From Eutreptiella sp. 'Long Island Sound 2002' (lineage: Eukaryota; Euglenozoa; Euglenophyceae; Eutreptiales; Eutreptiaceae), in the NCBI GenBank assembly GCA_964036045.1, contig OZ038395.1, forward strand, positions 5,967,753 to 6,031,752: a stretch of 64,000 nt of DNA, written 5' to 3'. A program made the position numbers and the translations under genes. Below the pieces are notes generated by a model. That model worked only from the letters and a program-made list of their open reading frames with translations. It ran no database searches and was not told the DNA's origin. The stretch's first letter is position 1, and the number at the start of each line of letters is the position of its first letter. Below, piece after piece: positions 32,211 to 42,051 of this stretch.

Positions 32211-33112
32211 CACCCTAACCTACTAGACCCAACTTCCCACAAAATTACTTAGATGAGGTTTGGACTTGGGGTTTAAGTCCAAGTACCCCGTGCACGTCTG
32301 CACCCAACCCAACTCTCACAGGGTGCACTGCCACCTACAGTGCTGCACCATCAGTGGTGCTTTTCCCTGGAGGTTATTAGCTGGTCTTGCCTCTCCCCAC
32401 CTCCCTTAGATCCTCTGACCTTTTTGTAGGGAAGTTTTTTAACACAGTTTTTTACACCCCCCAGGATTGGTTACCTAGGCTGGAAACTGGGTGGGGGTGA
32501 TCAAAGCAATAAATAACCTGTTGCTCCCTGGGAGGAGGCCAAACAGGAGCCTCAGCACTTGGCCCAAGGCTATGTCAGTTAAATTCCCAGCCTCAGCCGT
32601 AGGCTGAAGGCTTCTCTTATTTTCTCCTAGGGTCATTGTGATCATAGTTGCTCTAGTGCAACTTATGTTAGATGTTGGTGTGAGGAGGGTTTCCCAGCCC
32701 CCCCCCACCCAAAAGAAAAGGTGGTTAGTTGTCACTGCCTTACCTCCTGCGCACCCAAACACTCACGGCGAGCACAAACACACACCAACAAGCGCAAACA
32801 AGCGCAAAATCCGTTCCTTGGTCGGGTGGGGGGTACCCAACTAACCACCTCAAGGCAATGACAACCAATGACCCAGGTTTTCACCCAAAACTTATCTCAA
32901 GCTCCAAAGGGAGCACAATTCGAAGCGAAGAGAGCCAAAAAGAGTCGATGGACGTCGACTCAACCAAAAACGAACCGAGATTAGAACACCCAACAAGCCC
33001 ACGCACCTGCCCCCCCAGCCACCATGACAGCAACACCCAAACTGTCAAAAAAAAGCAGTAGGGCCCAGAATGACCAGGAAAAACAGGTTTCGTAAGCTTT
33101 CAAGGGAGCAAA

Positions 33113-33182
33113 ACTCGACGAACGAAACGACGAACGCGTCGAAACTCGACGAAACTCGACGAAACTCGACGACGACGACGAA
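33113..33182 (+). repeat. GAAACTCGAC / GACGAC microsatellite
   Basis: Short tandem GAAACTCGAC units followed by (GAC)n. Confidence 0.85.
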
Positions 33183-33387
33183 CGAACAAAACGAAACTGC
33201 ACTGATCCTGCACTAATCCTAGGTCACACTGTATACCTTACCTTAACCTTGTAACCAAAAAAAAGACAAGGATGTGCACAAAAGCGTCGACCCAGGGGGC
33301 TTGGCTGTCCCCCTGGGGACAAGCACTGCCGCCGGCAAACAACACAAAGCCCAGGAGGCGCGCCTGGCCTCTCTGGGCACCGGATCT

Positions 33388-33530
33388 AGCCCCTTTATCT
33401 GCTTTGGGGCAAAAACCTCAAATAAATTGAAACAAGGCCCTTCAAGGCCACCAGTCAAATACAAGGCCTGTAAAAGGCCACAGGAGCGCAATTAAAAGGT
33501 AAACTAGCCCCTTTATCTGCTTTGGGGCAG
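33388..33530 (+). repeat. 25-bp direct repeat pair
   Basis: CTAGCCCCTTTATCTGCTTT with GGGGCA occurs at about 33388 and 33506, 118 bp apart, within element E. Confidence 0.7.
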
Positions 33531-33672
33531 CTGCAAAGGCCACTCGTGGGCCATGGAAACAATGGTGCACAAAAAGGCCACTCAAGGGCCAAGGCATGCC
33601 ATGATGCAAAAGTGCACACAAGTGTGATACAAACACATAATTATTATGTAGCCTCTTGATTATTGCACCCTT

Positions 33673-34139
33673 CTACCCACAGTGACCTGCTGAGAAGGCA
33701 GCCCAAACCAACGAAGGCGATGAACTCGACTCTGCCTCCACAGCACCCGCGAAGTACTGGAAGGCAATGGTCTGGGCAGCCAAACCAGAGATCTCTAACC
33801 CATAGTCATCAGGGTACTCAACAGTCAGGTAGTCCAGGATGGAGGCCGCAAAGAAGGCGATGTAAGGGCCCCAAGGCTGGATGCGGGGCCAAACTCGGCA
33901 AAGAAGGTGTAGTCGATCATAATGCAGCCCCAACGACTGCAGTGGTCTGGGACAGGGTGAAGGTGAGGGTGAAAAACCCCAAGTATCCCAATAAACTCCC
34001 AAGTTGAAGGTAGGGGCACCAGTAGCCCCAAAACCCAAATAAGGCCGTAATGGCCATAGCCCTGGCCAGCCTGCTGCAGAGTAGCGCAGCAGCAGGACCG
34101 TAATCAGCAAAAAAAAAATTTGCTGTGGCCTCTGCACCA
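33673..34139 (-). CDS. Possible captured gene fragment in element E
   Basis: The minus strand encodes a hydrophobic stretch (QIFFLLITVLLLRYSAAG) followed by YIAFFAASILDYLTVEYP and an acidic Ser-rich end. An alternative frame carries FKLGSLLGYLGFFTLTFTL. The mix suggests a membrane-protein fragment with a frameshift, sitting just inside E's 5' LTR where a gag gene would normally be. I cannot name it. It may be a captured host exon or chance hydrophobic reading. Confidence 0.25.
34122..34139 (-). other. Primer-binding site candidate of element E
   Basis: Minus strand TGGTGCAGAGGCCACAGC begins at the LTR edge and starts TGG, the complement of a tRNA CCA end. Confidence 0.6.
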
Positions 34140-34303
34140 TGAAACAGGCACAGGCACAGGGCATCATTGGATCATTGTGGAATCCGGATGGAATCTAAAT
34201 GTGCACAAAGTGGAGTATTGAATTTGCACAAATAGTAACAAATATGCAGCAATTACTACATTTATGTATCCGCGATGTGAACGCGCGCGCTTGTCTGGTT
34301 ACA
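34140..34303 (-). repeat. 5' LTR of element E
   Basis: 164 bp; two differences from 30576-30739. Confidence 0.88.
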
Positions 34304-36824
34304 ACTGCAATTTCTGCCTAGGGAGCCTGGCCCAGAGTACCCTGCCTAGGGGAGATCCCAAGAGGACAGAGACACACAGGCGCAAGGCACAGAGCATGGG
34401 CACAAAAATATCGCACAAACAGGTTCTGTTGTGCCCACTGGGTTCGCACCATCCTGGTGCCGTGCACAGTACTTTACAGGGTGCAGGTGCAGTGCACAAC
34501 GTGCAGTGCACAGTACTTGTGCAGCATTGAACAAACGAACAAAAAAGAAAATAAGAACACGTCAGATCAAAAATATCAATTCTTCACGACTCCTCCACAT
34601 GTCATCCAGCATCAAATATTCAATTCTTCACGCCTCCTCCACATGCATCCAACATTCAATTCTTCACCATACCATGCACGCTTACACATACCTCGCACTC
34701 ACCCAGCAAAGTGCTCACACCCAGACACCAGAACTGAGGAACACCCTGCAAATTCAAATGCCAAACCCTTTCCCAAAAATAAAAAAAATGTAAAGTACAA
34801 CTCTGCCAGCAGAGCAGAGGTTCCCACTGACCCACCTGCTCTCTGCCCTTCCACTGGGCCTGACGTCTCACGCACTGGCGTACCTGCTGACCTGGAGGGG
34901 GGAGGGGGCGTAGTTGGCGTCCCATACCCCAACCCCACTTATAAAAGTATTATGAAGGCTTGCCATGCCCTCCACTACATGTCCTCGGACCACCCAAAAA
35001 TCTGCAGCAGGTAAAGAGTATAAACAAGTATCCCCAGGGGTTGTAGAAGTTTTTTCAAGAAAAGGTTTTTTGGCTCTGGATCTCCCAAGGGGGCTGCTGC
35101 ACTGAAGGGGGGGTACCTTAAAGGCGAATTGGCCTCCCCTCAACCCATCTCCATCCCCCAACCCATCTCGTGCAGCCCCTTTCAGCAAAAAAAAAAGCAG
35201 AAAAAATCTGGAGAAAAATTACCTGGAAAGACCTGTGAGTGACAAAGAGGCACGTGCAAAGCCGTGCCACAAACAGACTACATACAGGCGCCCACACAGG
35301 GCCCAAACAAGGCCAACAGGCCCACAACCCACGACGAAGGGCCCGCAAAGCAAGTACAGGGCACATCCAAGCCCACAGACAAAACAAAAACAAACCTGAA
35401 CCTCCATACACTACCACAAACAACTTCGCATACTTTTTTATTCTCCTACGACGCGCGTTGTCATACCCAAATTTCACATTCTACTCATTTAGTCCACATT
35501 CAGCCATATCTGCCAATATATAACAACAGCCGCCAAAATCCAGCAAACCAACCATGAAGTCAGCAGGCTAAGCACAAGAACGCCCGCCTTACCAACAGGC
35601 AAACAAACGCCGCACCGCCAAGAAAGCGAACATGCCCATAACGCCGCACCGCCAAACCCACACAGAATCGTTTGCCCTCAGTCAAGCGCACAGTCGCCAA
35701 ATCCACGTTCCACGTTCCCCTTGGCCTGCCTGCGCGCAACCGCAGCAGCAGACCGCTTACCCCGTTTGCCCTTCGTGCGCTTTACCGGTCCAGCACCGGC
35801 GGCCACCTTCAAGGCTCCGAAGGCCTTGTCCTCCTGACACAAAAGAACAACTCGTGCGTCTTCTTCGGCCACATCCACAAACTCACTCAAACGCCCATAC
35901 AGAATTCCTCGCACTGACAGCCATTTTCAGTCTTCACGTGCGATCGCCGCGTCCACGCGTTGGTCACTGAACGCCAGCGAGCGGCTCGAACCAAGTCGAG
36001 CTTTACCAGCAAGCACCTGCACCCGTGCTGCATTCTCCAGCGCCACAAAAGAATCCACCAAGTCCATCTCCGGCAGAGGATAACCAGTCGAATAACCCAA
36101 AGCCCGCAGCGCTTCCCACGTCAGAAACTCAATATCACGGTGAAAACCCCACTTCTCGTATCGACGCTTCAAGCAGACGAACATCTTTGTAAGCAAACCT
36201 TCGAAAAAGCGCTGTTCAAGCACATAGAGACCCTTCCGGTGTTCACATTCAACAGCTTCGGTCGTCGCAAGCGTCGTGCAACCACTCTCTTCATACACCC
36301 GACAGCCATAGCAGACATTGTAGGCGCGCGGCAACGCGCTCAGACACACACTGGGGCAGACCTTCAGTGAACTCAACAAGTCCTTGAACTCCGGCATCCA
36401 GCCCACTCCACGAGCGCGATTCGCCAGGCCCACTTGCAGCAGCCTTGCCTGCAGCCACGGAACCTCCGATGAGGGTTGGTTGTTCCCGCCTTCCTGTATA
36501 GAGCACACCGCAGATGTCAGGTCACCACCGCGCAACGTGCAAAGGAACGTGTCCTCCTTCATGCTCTTCAGAGAGGGCTAAGTCCACGCAGTCTCCTCCA
36601 AGTCACGGACAGTCGCACTCAGCCGCGCGTGTGCACCTTGGAAGTGGTTATCATCAGAGTAGGCAAAGTCTCTTGTACGTCGGTATCTTGTGCAGCGCTC
36701 ACGCAGTGACTCCTCACCAGCCACACTGCTCGCCACAGCAGCGCCGTAGAGTCGCTGCTGTCGGTGACTGAAGCACCGAAGCACAGACCCAATAGACAAC
36801 AAAAGGCACTCGGATGAACTGTCT
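34304..36824 (-). other. Element D internal 5' segment
   Basis: 2.5 kb with two tandem TCAATTCTTCAC-CTCCTCCACATG blocks (about 34575-34665) and one coding candidate at 35927-36562. No retroelement enzyme. Confidence 0.6.
35927..36562 (-). CDS. Hypothetical protein in element D
   Basis: 211 codons on the element's coding strand. A Cys-rich middle (CPSVCLSALPRAYNVCYGC, near 36310) is followed by a helical, hydrophobic half (EQRFFEGLLTKMFVCLKRRY and LTWEALRALGY). There is no zinc-knuckle spacing, protease or RT motif. It occupies the position gag would have. It may be a diverged gag or a captured host gene. The frame is intact and the element is young by LTR identity, which favours real coding. 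Confidence 0.35.
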   Translation of the reverse strand: MKEDTFLCTLRGGDLTSAVCSIQEGGNNQPSSEVPWLQARLLQVGLANRARGVGWMPEFKDLLSSLKVCPSVCLSALPRAYNVCYGCRVYEESGCTTLATTEAVECEHRKGLYVLEQRFFEGLLTKMFVCLKRRYEKWGFHRDIEFLTWEALRALGYSTGYPLPEMDLVDSFVALENAARVQVLAGKARLGSSRSLAFSDQRVDAAIARED

Positions 36825-37255
36825 TGTAATCAAAACTTACTTGAGCATCTACTTTCTTACCCTGATCTGTTGGATCTCCGTCACTTCAGCACCCGTATCT
36901 TCCATAGCACAGCACTGCACTGAAATCCGGAAACTCGTTGTAAGTCATCGTTCAGTTCTGATCACATATTAAGACAGGCATCCTGTGACATGATACACAG
37001 AAATGGCACATGGATGCCTATTAATGAAATAATGATAAATCATTGATAATTAACTATTAAAAACAGTAGTTTTCTTCAGATCAAAAATTTAAATCTACGT
37101 AGAATAATCGCGATGCGCGGCTGCCATCTGGCATTTTCCGTCCGCGAATTTCGCGGGCCAATCTGCAGCCCATATTATAATAAAAGTGCATACTCTACAA
37201 AAAATTTGGAAACAAAATAGATAAGAGTATCTTCTACATTTGTGGACCCATTACA
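36825..37255 (-). repeat. 5' LTR of element D
   Basis: 431 bp. The bases inside it on the minus strand (AGACAGTTCATCC) do not begin TGG, so the tRNA primer is unclear. Confidence 0.93.
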
Positions 37256-38215
37256 TAGCCGGACAATGTCGATTGAAATGTCCATAATGTCCTTGAACCA
37301 AGATTGTTTTGGCCAATTGGGGACAATTAACATCGCCTTTGCGCCGGATTGCTTCAGCTTCTGCACCACACGTGGAAAAACGTCGAAGGGCGGATTGATC
37401 CATAAATTTTCAGACCAGTCCTCACTCCAGGCATCGTCGTAGAACTTCGGAAATCTTTTATTCTTTTCGTTTGCAAAAGCATCAACTTGCGGACGAAAAT
37501 TGTGGTTCCTTTCGAAATAATCCACCAGAATGTCTCGCCATTTGTCGACTACACGATAGCAAGCTGACTTCCACTTCTTGCAGTTCAATGATTCCACCTT
37601 TCCTTCGTCGAATTCTTCTTGATTCCCTGTCCATTCCTGCCCATCTTGCTGAATATGCAGCTTATTTCGCTCCTTGAATTGGTGTATACTCTTGGTGTAT
37701 GGGTGCAGATAATACAGGTCGGACGGGTCGCTGGTCGACGGATCCTGGAGGAAGCATGTCCTGTGTCCCATGGGGGACACACGGTGAGCGTGCAGCCATG
37801 GTTGACCCAAGAAGAAATCATACTGTATGCTGGCTTCAAAGAATTTTCCAGGAAACCACTCCTCCGTGACCGTCTCCTCCACGCTCCACACAGATTGTTT
37901 CACCAATCTGACCGCCAATTCTGCCTCTCTGTCGCCACCTTCAAGGCGATGTCCGCTGACTCCCTCCAGCTGGACAGGTGTCGAGGACATCTTCGCCTCG
38001 TCCTCCTGCAGAAAGCCTTTCCTCACCAGATTGACCTCTGAACCATTGTCAATCAGACATTTGGCAAGTTTAACCTTACCATCTGTCGTCCTGACCTGGA
38101 TCCAGCAGACAAACTGGCGCTGCTTGCCTCGCCGGACAGCGCTGAGGACCCAGGCAGGGTACAGGAGGCCGGAGGAACGCGCCTCGATCCCAGCAGCGTC
38201 CATCCACCGCCCCAA
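37256..38215 (-). pseudogene. Element C protease plus methyltransferase-like domain
   Basis: An aspartic protease motif C-L-I-D-N-G-S-E (near 38035) is followed by F-L-G-Q-P-W and then a second domain: VDAFANEKNKRFPKFY, N-L-W-I-N-P-P-F-D (37380-37410), and LIVPNWPKQSWF. The N-P-P-F plus V-D-x-F-A pattern resembles the Dam-like N6-adenine methyltransferase domain of DIRS-type elements; in Ty3/gypsy it is unexpected. Whether it methylates DNA is unknown. The frame stops exactly at the D insertion and resumes on its other side. Confidence 0.75.
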
Positions 38216-38699
38216 CTACCCTGATGGGCTTTATTTCCTGCCACTCAACCCCAGTGTTGGGATTTGGGTCAAGTTGGCTTCCCTATTGCCATTCTTCTTC
38301 GACGTTCGGCTGCACATCCTGTACTTGTTCTTCGTCAACCCATTCTTCTCCTGCTTCAACGGCGTTGACCCCTTTTCCACGTCCACGACCACCAAATGAC
38401 TTTCCACCACCACCTTTCTTACCTCCTTGGCCTTTGTTGTTGGAGGTGCTGATATTGGGGTTGGATTCGTTGGATCTGCCCTTGCCTCGACCTCCAGTAT
38501 CCTTGTTGTTGCCGAAGGTCTTGTTTGCTGGCGTCTCCGTATACAGGGGGTTGCCATTCACCTTGGAATCATCTTGATTCCCGGACTTTCCTTGTCCCTT
38601 GCCACTCTTTTCGCCACATTTTCCACCAGATTTTCCACCAGCATCGGTCCATCTTGAGCCACTTGGATCTCCGCCTTGCTGCGAGTAATCTTTTCGTGT
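38216..38699 (-). pseudogene. Element C gag/pol junction (Gly/Lys/Asn-rich linker)
   Basis: Overlapping frames carry low-complexity GRGKG and NNKGQGGKKGGGG segments and an acidic end (EEWVDEEQVQDVQ). A frameshift separates these from the gag part upstream and another from the protease downstream. Probably an RNA-binding linker. Confidence 0.5.
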
Positions 38700-39416
38700 T
38701 CAATCTCTGTTCTTTCCTTTGGACTGCCCTTTACCCTTTCCCCTTCCATGCTGGTCAGCATCTCGTGCTCCATCCTGCTGGGGATTTCTGGGAGAATTTC
38801 CCTTTCCATCCATTTTGGACTGAATTGTCTTGAGATCTGAGGGCGTCCACCTGTGATCTGCGGTCGTGTGAGTCGCCGCTGGACCTTCCTTTCCAAGGGC
38901 AATGCAGACAGAGCATCCCTTCTCACCAACGGCACTGACCTTGCCTCCGAAGCCTTGTGCATCCTGTGACTGCTGGCGTTCTAAGTTTGCATACTTTTCA
39001 AGTTGGTCCCACATCTGCTCGACTCCATAGGAGAAGATCCACGGTCGCACCTTCAAAACTGTTCCCTTATACTTCACCTTTCCATCCACCATGCTACAGA
39101 AAAACTCCGACTGTTCAGAATCATGGAAACTAACTCTCCATCTGCCCTCACGAATAGTGATGTCTTTCAATCCCGTAGCACTGATAGAGTGTAGCAACTC
39201 ACGAACTGCCATTTTTGGCATAGTCTCCGGCAATCCTCGGACTTCAACCCAGTTGCCCAGGACTTTTTGGTCCGCCTGAGAGTCCCTGATCTTCTGCTTG
39301 GTCTCTGGCGTGAGCTTGCTCAGGAGGATCTTCTTCATCTCGCCTTCAGAAAGTCCTTCTCCCGAGTTCTCAACCTCTTGCACCAAAAACTCCCAATCTT
39401 GCCTTGCCATTTGGAT
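38700..39416 (-). pseudogene. Element C gag, second part (RRM-like)
   Basis: In frame with the upstream gag ORF, separated only by the TAG at 39417-39419. It contains WVEVRGLPETMP, a helical stretch, WRVSFHDS and LKVRPW, spaced like the strands of an RNA-recognition motif, then a Cys/His group (CSVC...H...H) and a Gly/Lys-rich tail. Likely the nucleic-acid-binding half of Gag. Confidence 0.6.
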
Positions 39417-41507
39417 CTATTCAAGAAACAATTTCTTGATCGCCCTGAAGTTCTCGAGACGGTTCCTGTAATGATCCTCAGGGAGTCGAGAGCCTTTTTT
39501 TTTGAGACTTCGATACAGCTCTTCATAAGTCAGGGGATCTCCTTGATTCTGCCTTTCCACATAGAGATTATATGTACTTTCCCTGAGTTTGCCGCTCAAA
39601 CAGTCTATCAACCCGAGAATCCAGAGCTCCTTGTCCAGTTTCTCTGTCTGCAGCCAAACCATGAACTGCCTCTCGAAGGACGCCCAGTAATTTGGGTGCC
39701 CTGAGAACTTCGGCTGCTTCATTACTGAACCCCTAAGCATCATGTGCAAAGGATTCAGCAGGTGGTTCAGGTTGAAACCTGTGGATGTGCCAACCGGATT
39801 GACGAAAACTGGATTGACGGCAGCGCCTCCCATTGCCTGCGCTTGAGCAATCGCGGCCGCCAGCAACGCCTGGTCCACAGTAGGCTGCACAAACGGCGTC
39901 GACTGCCCTTGATGAAGCCTCATCTCCTTCAATTTCTTCTGCTTTTCTTTGATTTTAGCTTCGTTTTCCTTCTTTTCTTTGTCCTTCTTCTTCAAGGCCA
40001 TTGATCTCTCCTTCACGGTGGTCTTTGCCTTTCCATCAATATCTCCAACAGTACTTACGGACAGTACAGACCTTCCTGACAAAGATTCTCCTCCTTTGGT
40101 ACCCAGATTGAACCCAATAGGACTTGTAAATCCATCAGGGGGAATACCAGAAATTCCAGTAAAAGCTGGGTGTGAACCAGTAAAAGCTCGGGGTGCCGGA
40201 GAATGTGGAACGCCGTAAGGCGTGGATGCAGGTGCAAGTGAGGAGGTAGGTGCTGGGTGACTTGCCATTGTAGGCGCTGGTCCAGTGAGCCCAGTAGTGC
40301 TCAGATTTTGTACCACATTGGTCAACTTCTCCAGCTTTTGCTCCATCTCCTTCCACTTGCTGTCGTTATCCCTCTTTTTCTCCTTGGCGGCCTTCTTCAG
40401 TTCCTTCACCCTGTCTTCCAACGACGAAATCTGGCGTCGACAGGAGCAGTCCTTGGCACACTCACCACAGGACGGGCATCTTGTCCCTTTTCCCTTGCTT
40501 CTTACCTCGTCGACCCAAGTGGCAACACTGGAGGTAGAGCTGGGGAATTTGGACAGTTGCTCCCTGGAGAGGTGAGAATGTGTCGAATTACACCTCATTT
40601 CGTCGACCTCTTCGTCGTTCGGACCCCAGGCGCCTGACGGACCAGCGTGCGGATGCACATTCTGGCGTCTCTCCTCGGCAATGATGGCCATTTGAACCAT
40701 CACGGCGGCCTGGTGGTCGAACTGGTCCATCAGGTCTTGCCAGTCCTCTTGTTCCTGCAAAGTGGCGTCGAATCGCAGGCGGCCACTGTCCCTGATGAAC
40801 TGGCACGACGCCCTGAACCAGTCCCTCAGACGGCCTCGATAGCCTGCCTCCGCCAGTAGCCAGTTTTGGCGGTGCAAGAATTCTTGATTCCAGATTTCCT
40901 GCAAGTGGTTTTCCCAGTAATCACCACTAATTCCAGTATCAGACTGCTCTCCTTCGCTGCTGCTGTCATCAACATCAGGTAGAGCGTGAGAGGAGGAACC
41001 AGATTCACTCGAGGAGGGAGATTCTCGACCAGGTTTAAGGTTCGGTGGGGCGTTCATACAACAATCAGCACAGGTATGAACTCCAGGCCAATGTCTATGG
41101 CCACAGTAAGGACACTCTGAAGGTTGATCCTCGGTTCGCTGGGGAGATGCCACGAATGTAACCTCAGGGGGAACACGAAGTGACTCAGAACGAGTGATAG
41201 CCCCGCTAAAGTCCGATGATCTAAGGGTGTCCGTGGAGATTCCAGAAGCAGAGTCATGATTTCCTCTGCTACCATGTAACCGCTGCATAGTGGCGGATCT
41301 TTCTTGTAACTGCGAAGCCTGTAGCCTTGATGCCCCAGGGGTTGTAACGCCCGACACTGCCCCTGATATCTCCGAACCCAACTGACCCTCTTCAGAGCCA
41401 TATCCAGCCTCTGGGAGCGACATATGCGAAGCACTTGTAAGTCCATTGAACTCCATGGTGGAATATGAATAGTCAGAAAACCCGGTCTGAAAAAATGGAG
41501 CAGACAT
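39417..41507 (-). pseudogene. Element C gag, first part (starts inside the 5' LTR)
   Basis: 696 codons. The first 75 or so are encoded in the LTR itself; the frame then reads through the primer-binding site without a stop. Next come a CxxC pair (CPYCGHRH, CADC), acidic Ser-rich sequence, a coiled coil (RRQISSLEDRVKELKKAA, near 40420), a Lys-rich stretch and a capsid-like domain (KFSGHPNYWASFERQFMVWL, near 39690). It would form the virus-like particle. It ends at an in-frame TAG; the frame continues into the second gag part, and CAG to TAG is a plausible origin. A Met at 41453 (MEFNGL) may be the true start. Confidence 0.7.
41260..41275 (-). other. Primer-binding site of element C (initiator Met tRNA)
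   Basis: The minus strand reads TGGTAGCAGAGGA directly after the LTR end GGTTACA. It complements the CCTCTGCTACCA end of eukaryotic initiator tRNA-Met, fixing orientation and primer. Confidence 0.85.
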
Positions 41508-41756
41508 AGAATCTCATTGTGCATCCATCGCACATAATGCCACAACGTGAAATCATTCGAAATAATTTAAATAAATCCGATTGGGAAATCACCAAAGACA
41601 AATGCGACTGGACGCGCGCTCACAGGCGACATCTGGCGGCGAACGGAAAACATGAAAACAAGAGGAAAATTTACTGCACTAATGTACATCTGAGAATCAT
41701 TGAAATTATGATCACACTGATGTACAACCTGAGTGCTGTCACTGCTGCCGTTACAC
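41276..41756 (-). repeat. 5' LTR of element C
   Basis: 481 bp, paired with 23864-24344. It carries the start of the gag frame. Confidence 0.93.
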
Positions 41757-41761
41757 TTCGT
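41757..41761. repeat. Target-site duplication CTTCG, right (element C)
   Basis: Directly follows GTTACA of the right LTR and matches 23859-23863. Confidence 0.85.
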
Positions 41762-42027
41762 AGGAAGTCTGTACCAATGACGATGTCAAAGGTGTCCGTG
41801 TCCAGCACTCTGCAGTGTTGGGTCACGGTTTCGTCGCCCAGGCATATAGTCACATCGACCCCCCCGGAGGAATAGATGGTACGCCCATCCCCTACTCTTA
41901 TGGCCACAGTCTTAGTTTTCTTGAAAGTCTTTAGCAGGCGCCGGGCCACTATGGAAAGTGTTGCACCGGTGTCAAGCACCGCTCGAAAAACTTGATCCCC
42001 GATTTTCACGAGGATCCACAAAACCAA
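41757..42027 (-). pseudogene. Element B protease, cut by element C
   Basis: A retropepsin-like segment with V-L-D-T-G-A-T (near 41970), IRVGDG, and DIVIGTDFL just before the cut. After excision of C and one target copy the frame continues into 23858. It would process B's Gag-Pol. The apparent C-terminus past 41757 is only LTR sequence of C. Confidence 0.8.
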
Positions 42028-42051
42028 GTCCTCCTCTTCGGAGCCGCCCCC

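Larger units (their letters stand above)
30576..34303 (-). mobile_element. Short-LTR element E (TRIM/LARD-like) nested in D
   Basis: 164-bp LTRs differ at two positions (TGAAAC...GTTACA). ACTG flanks both sides as a 4-bp target duplication (AACTG if the last A is shared). On the minus strand a purine tract TAGTGGGGGGG precedes the 3' LTR, and TGGTGCAGAGGCC directly follows the 5' LTR as a likely primer-binding site. The 3.4-kb interior has no retroelement gene. Confidence 0.85.
29654..37255 (-). mobile_element. Non-autonomous LTR element D (contains element E)
   Basis: The two 431-bp LTRs (TGTAAT...ATTACA) differ at about six positions. Outside are TAGCT on the left and TAGCC on the right, a 5-bp target duplication with one change. 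A purine tract GGTGGGGGAG precedes the left LTR on the minus strand. No RT or integrase is found in the 3 kb that remain after taking out E, so D depends on enzymes from elsewhere. It lies in C's pol, and removing it restores C's frame. Confidence 0.9.
23864..41756 (-). mobile_element. LTR retrotransposon C (17.9 kb including nested D and E)
   Basis: Both 481-bp LTRs begin TGTAAC and end GTTACA, with a 5-bp target duplication CTTCG outside. Orientation is minus: the primer-binding site abuts the right LTR and the polypurine tract abuts the left LTR. Gag, protease, methyltransferase-like, RT, RNase H, integrase and chromodomain parts are present, split by D at 29654-37255. LTR divergence of roughly 4% and two in-frame stops indicate an older copy. 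Confidence 0.93.

Noticed and set aside
41671-41756. C-terminal residues of element B protease past the DFL segment
   Set aside because: They are translated LTR sequence of element C, not protease.
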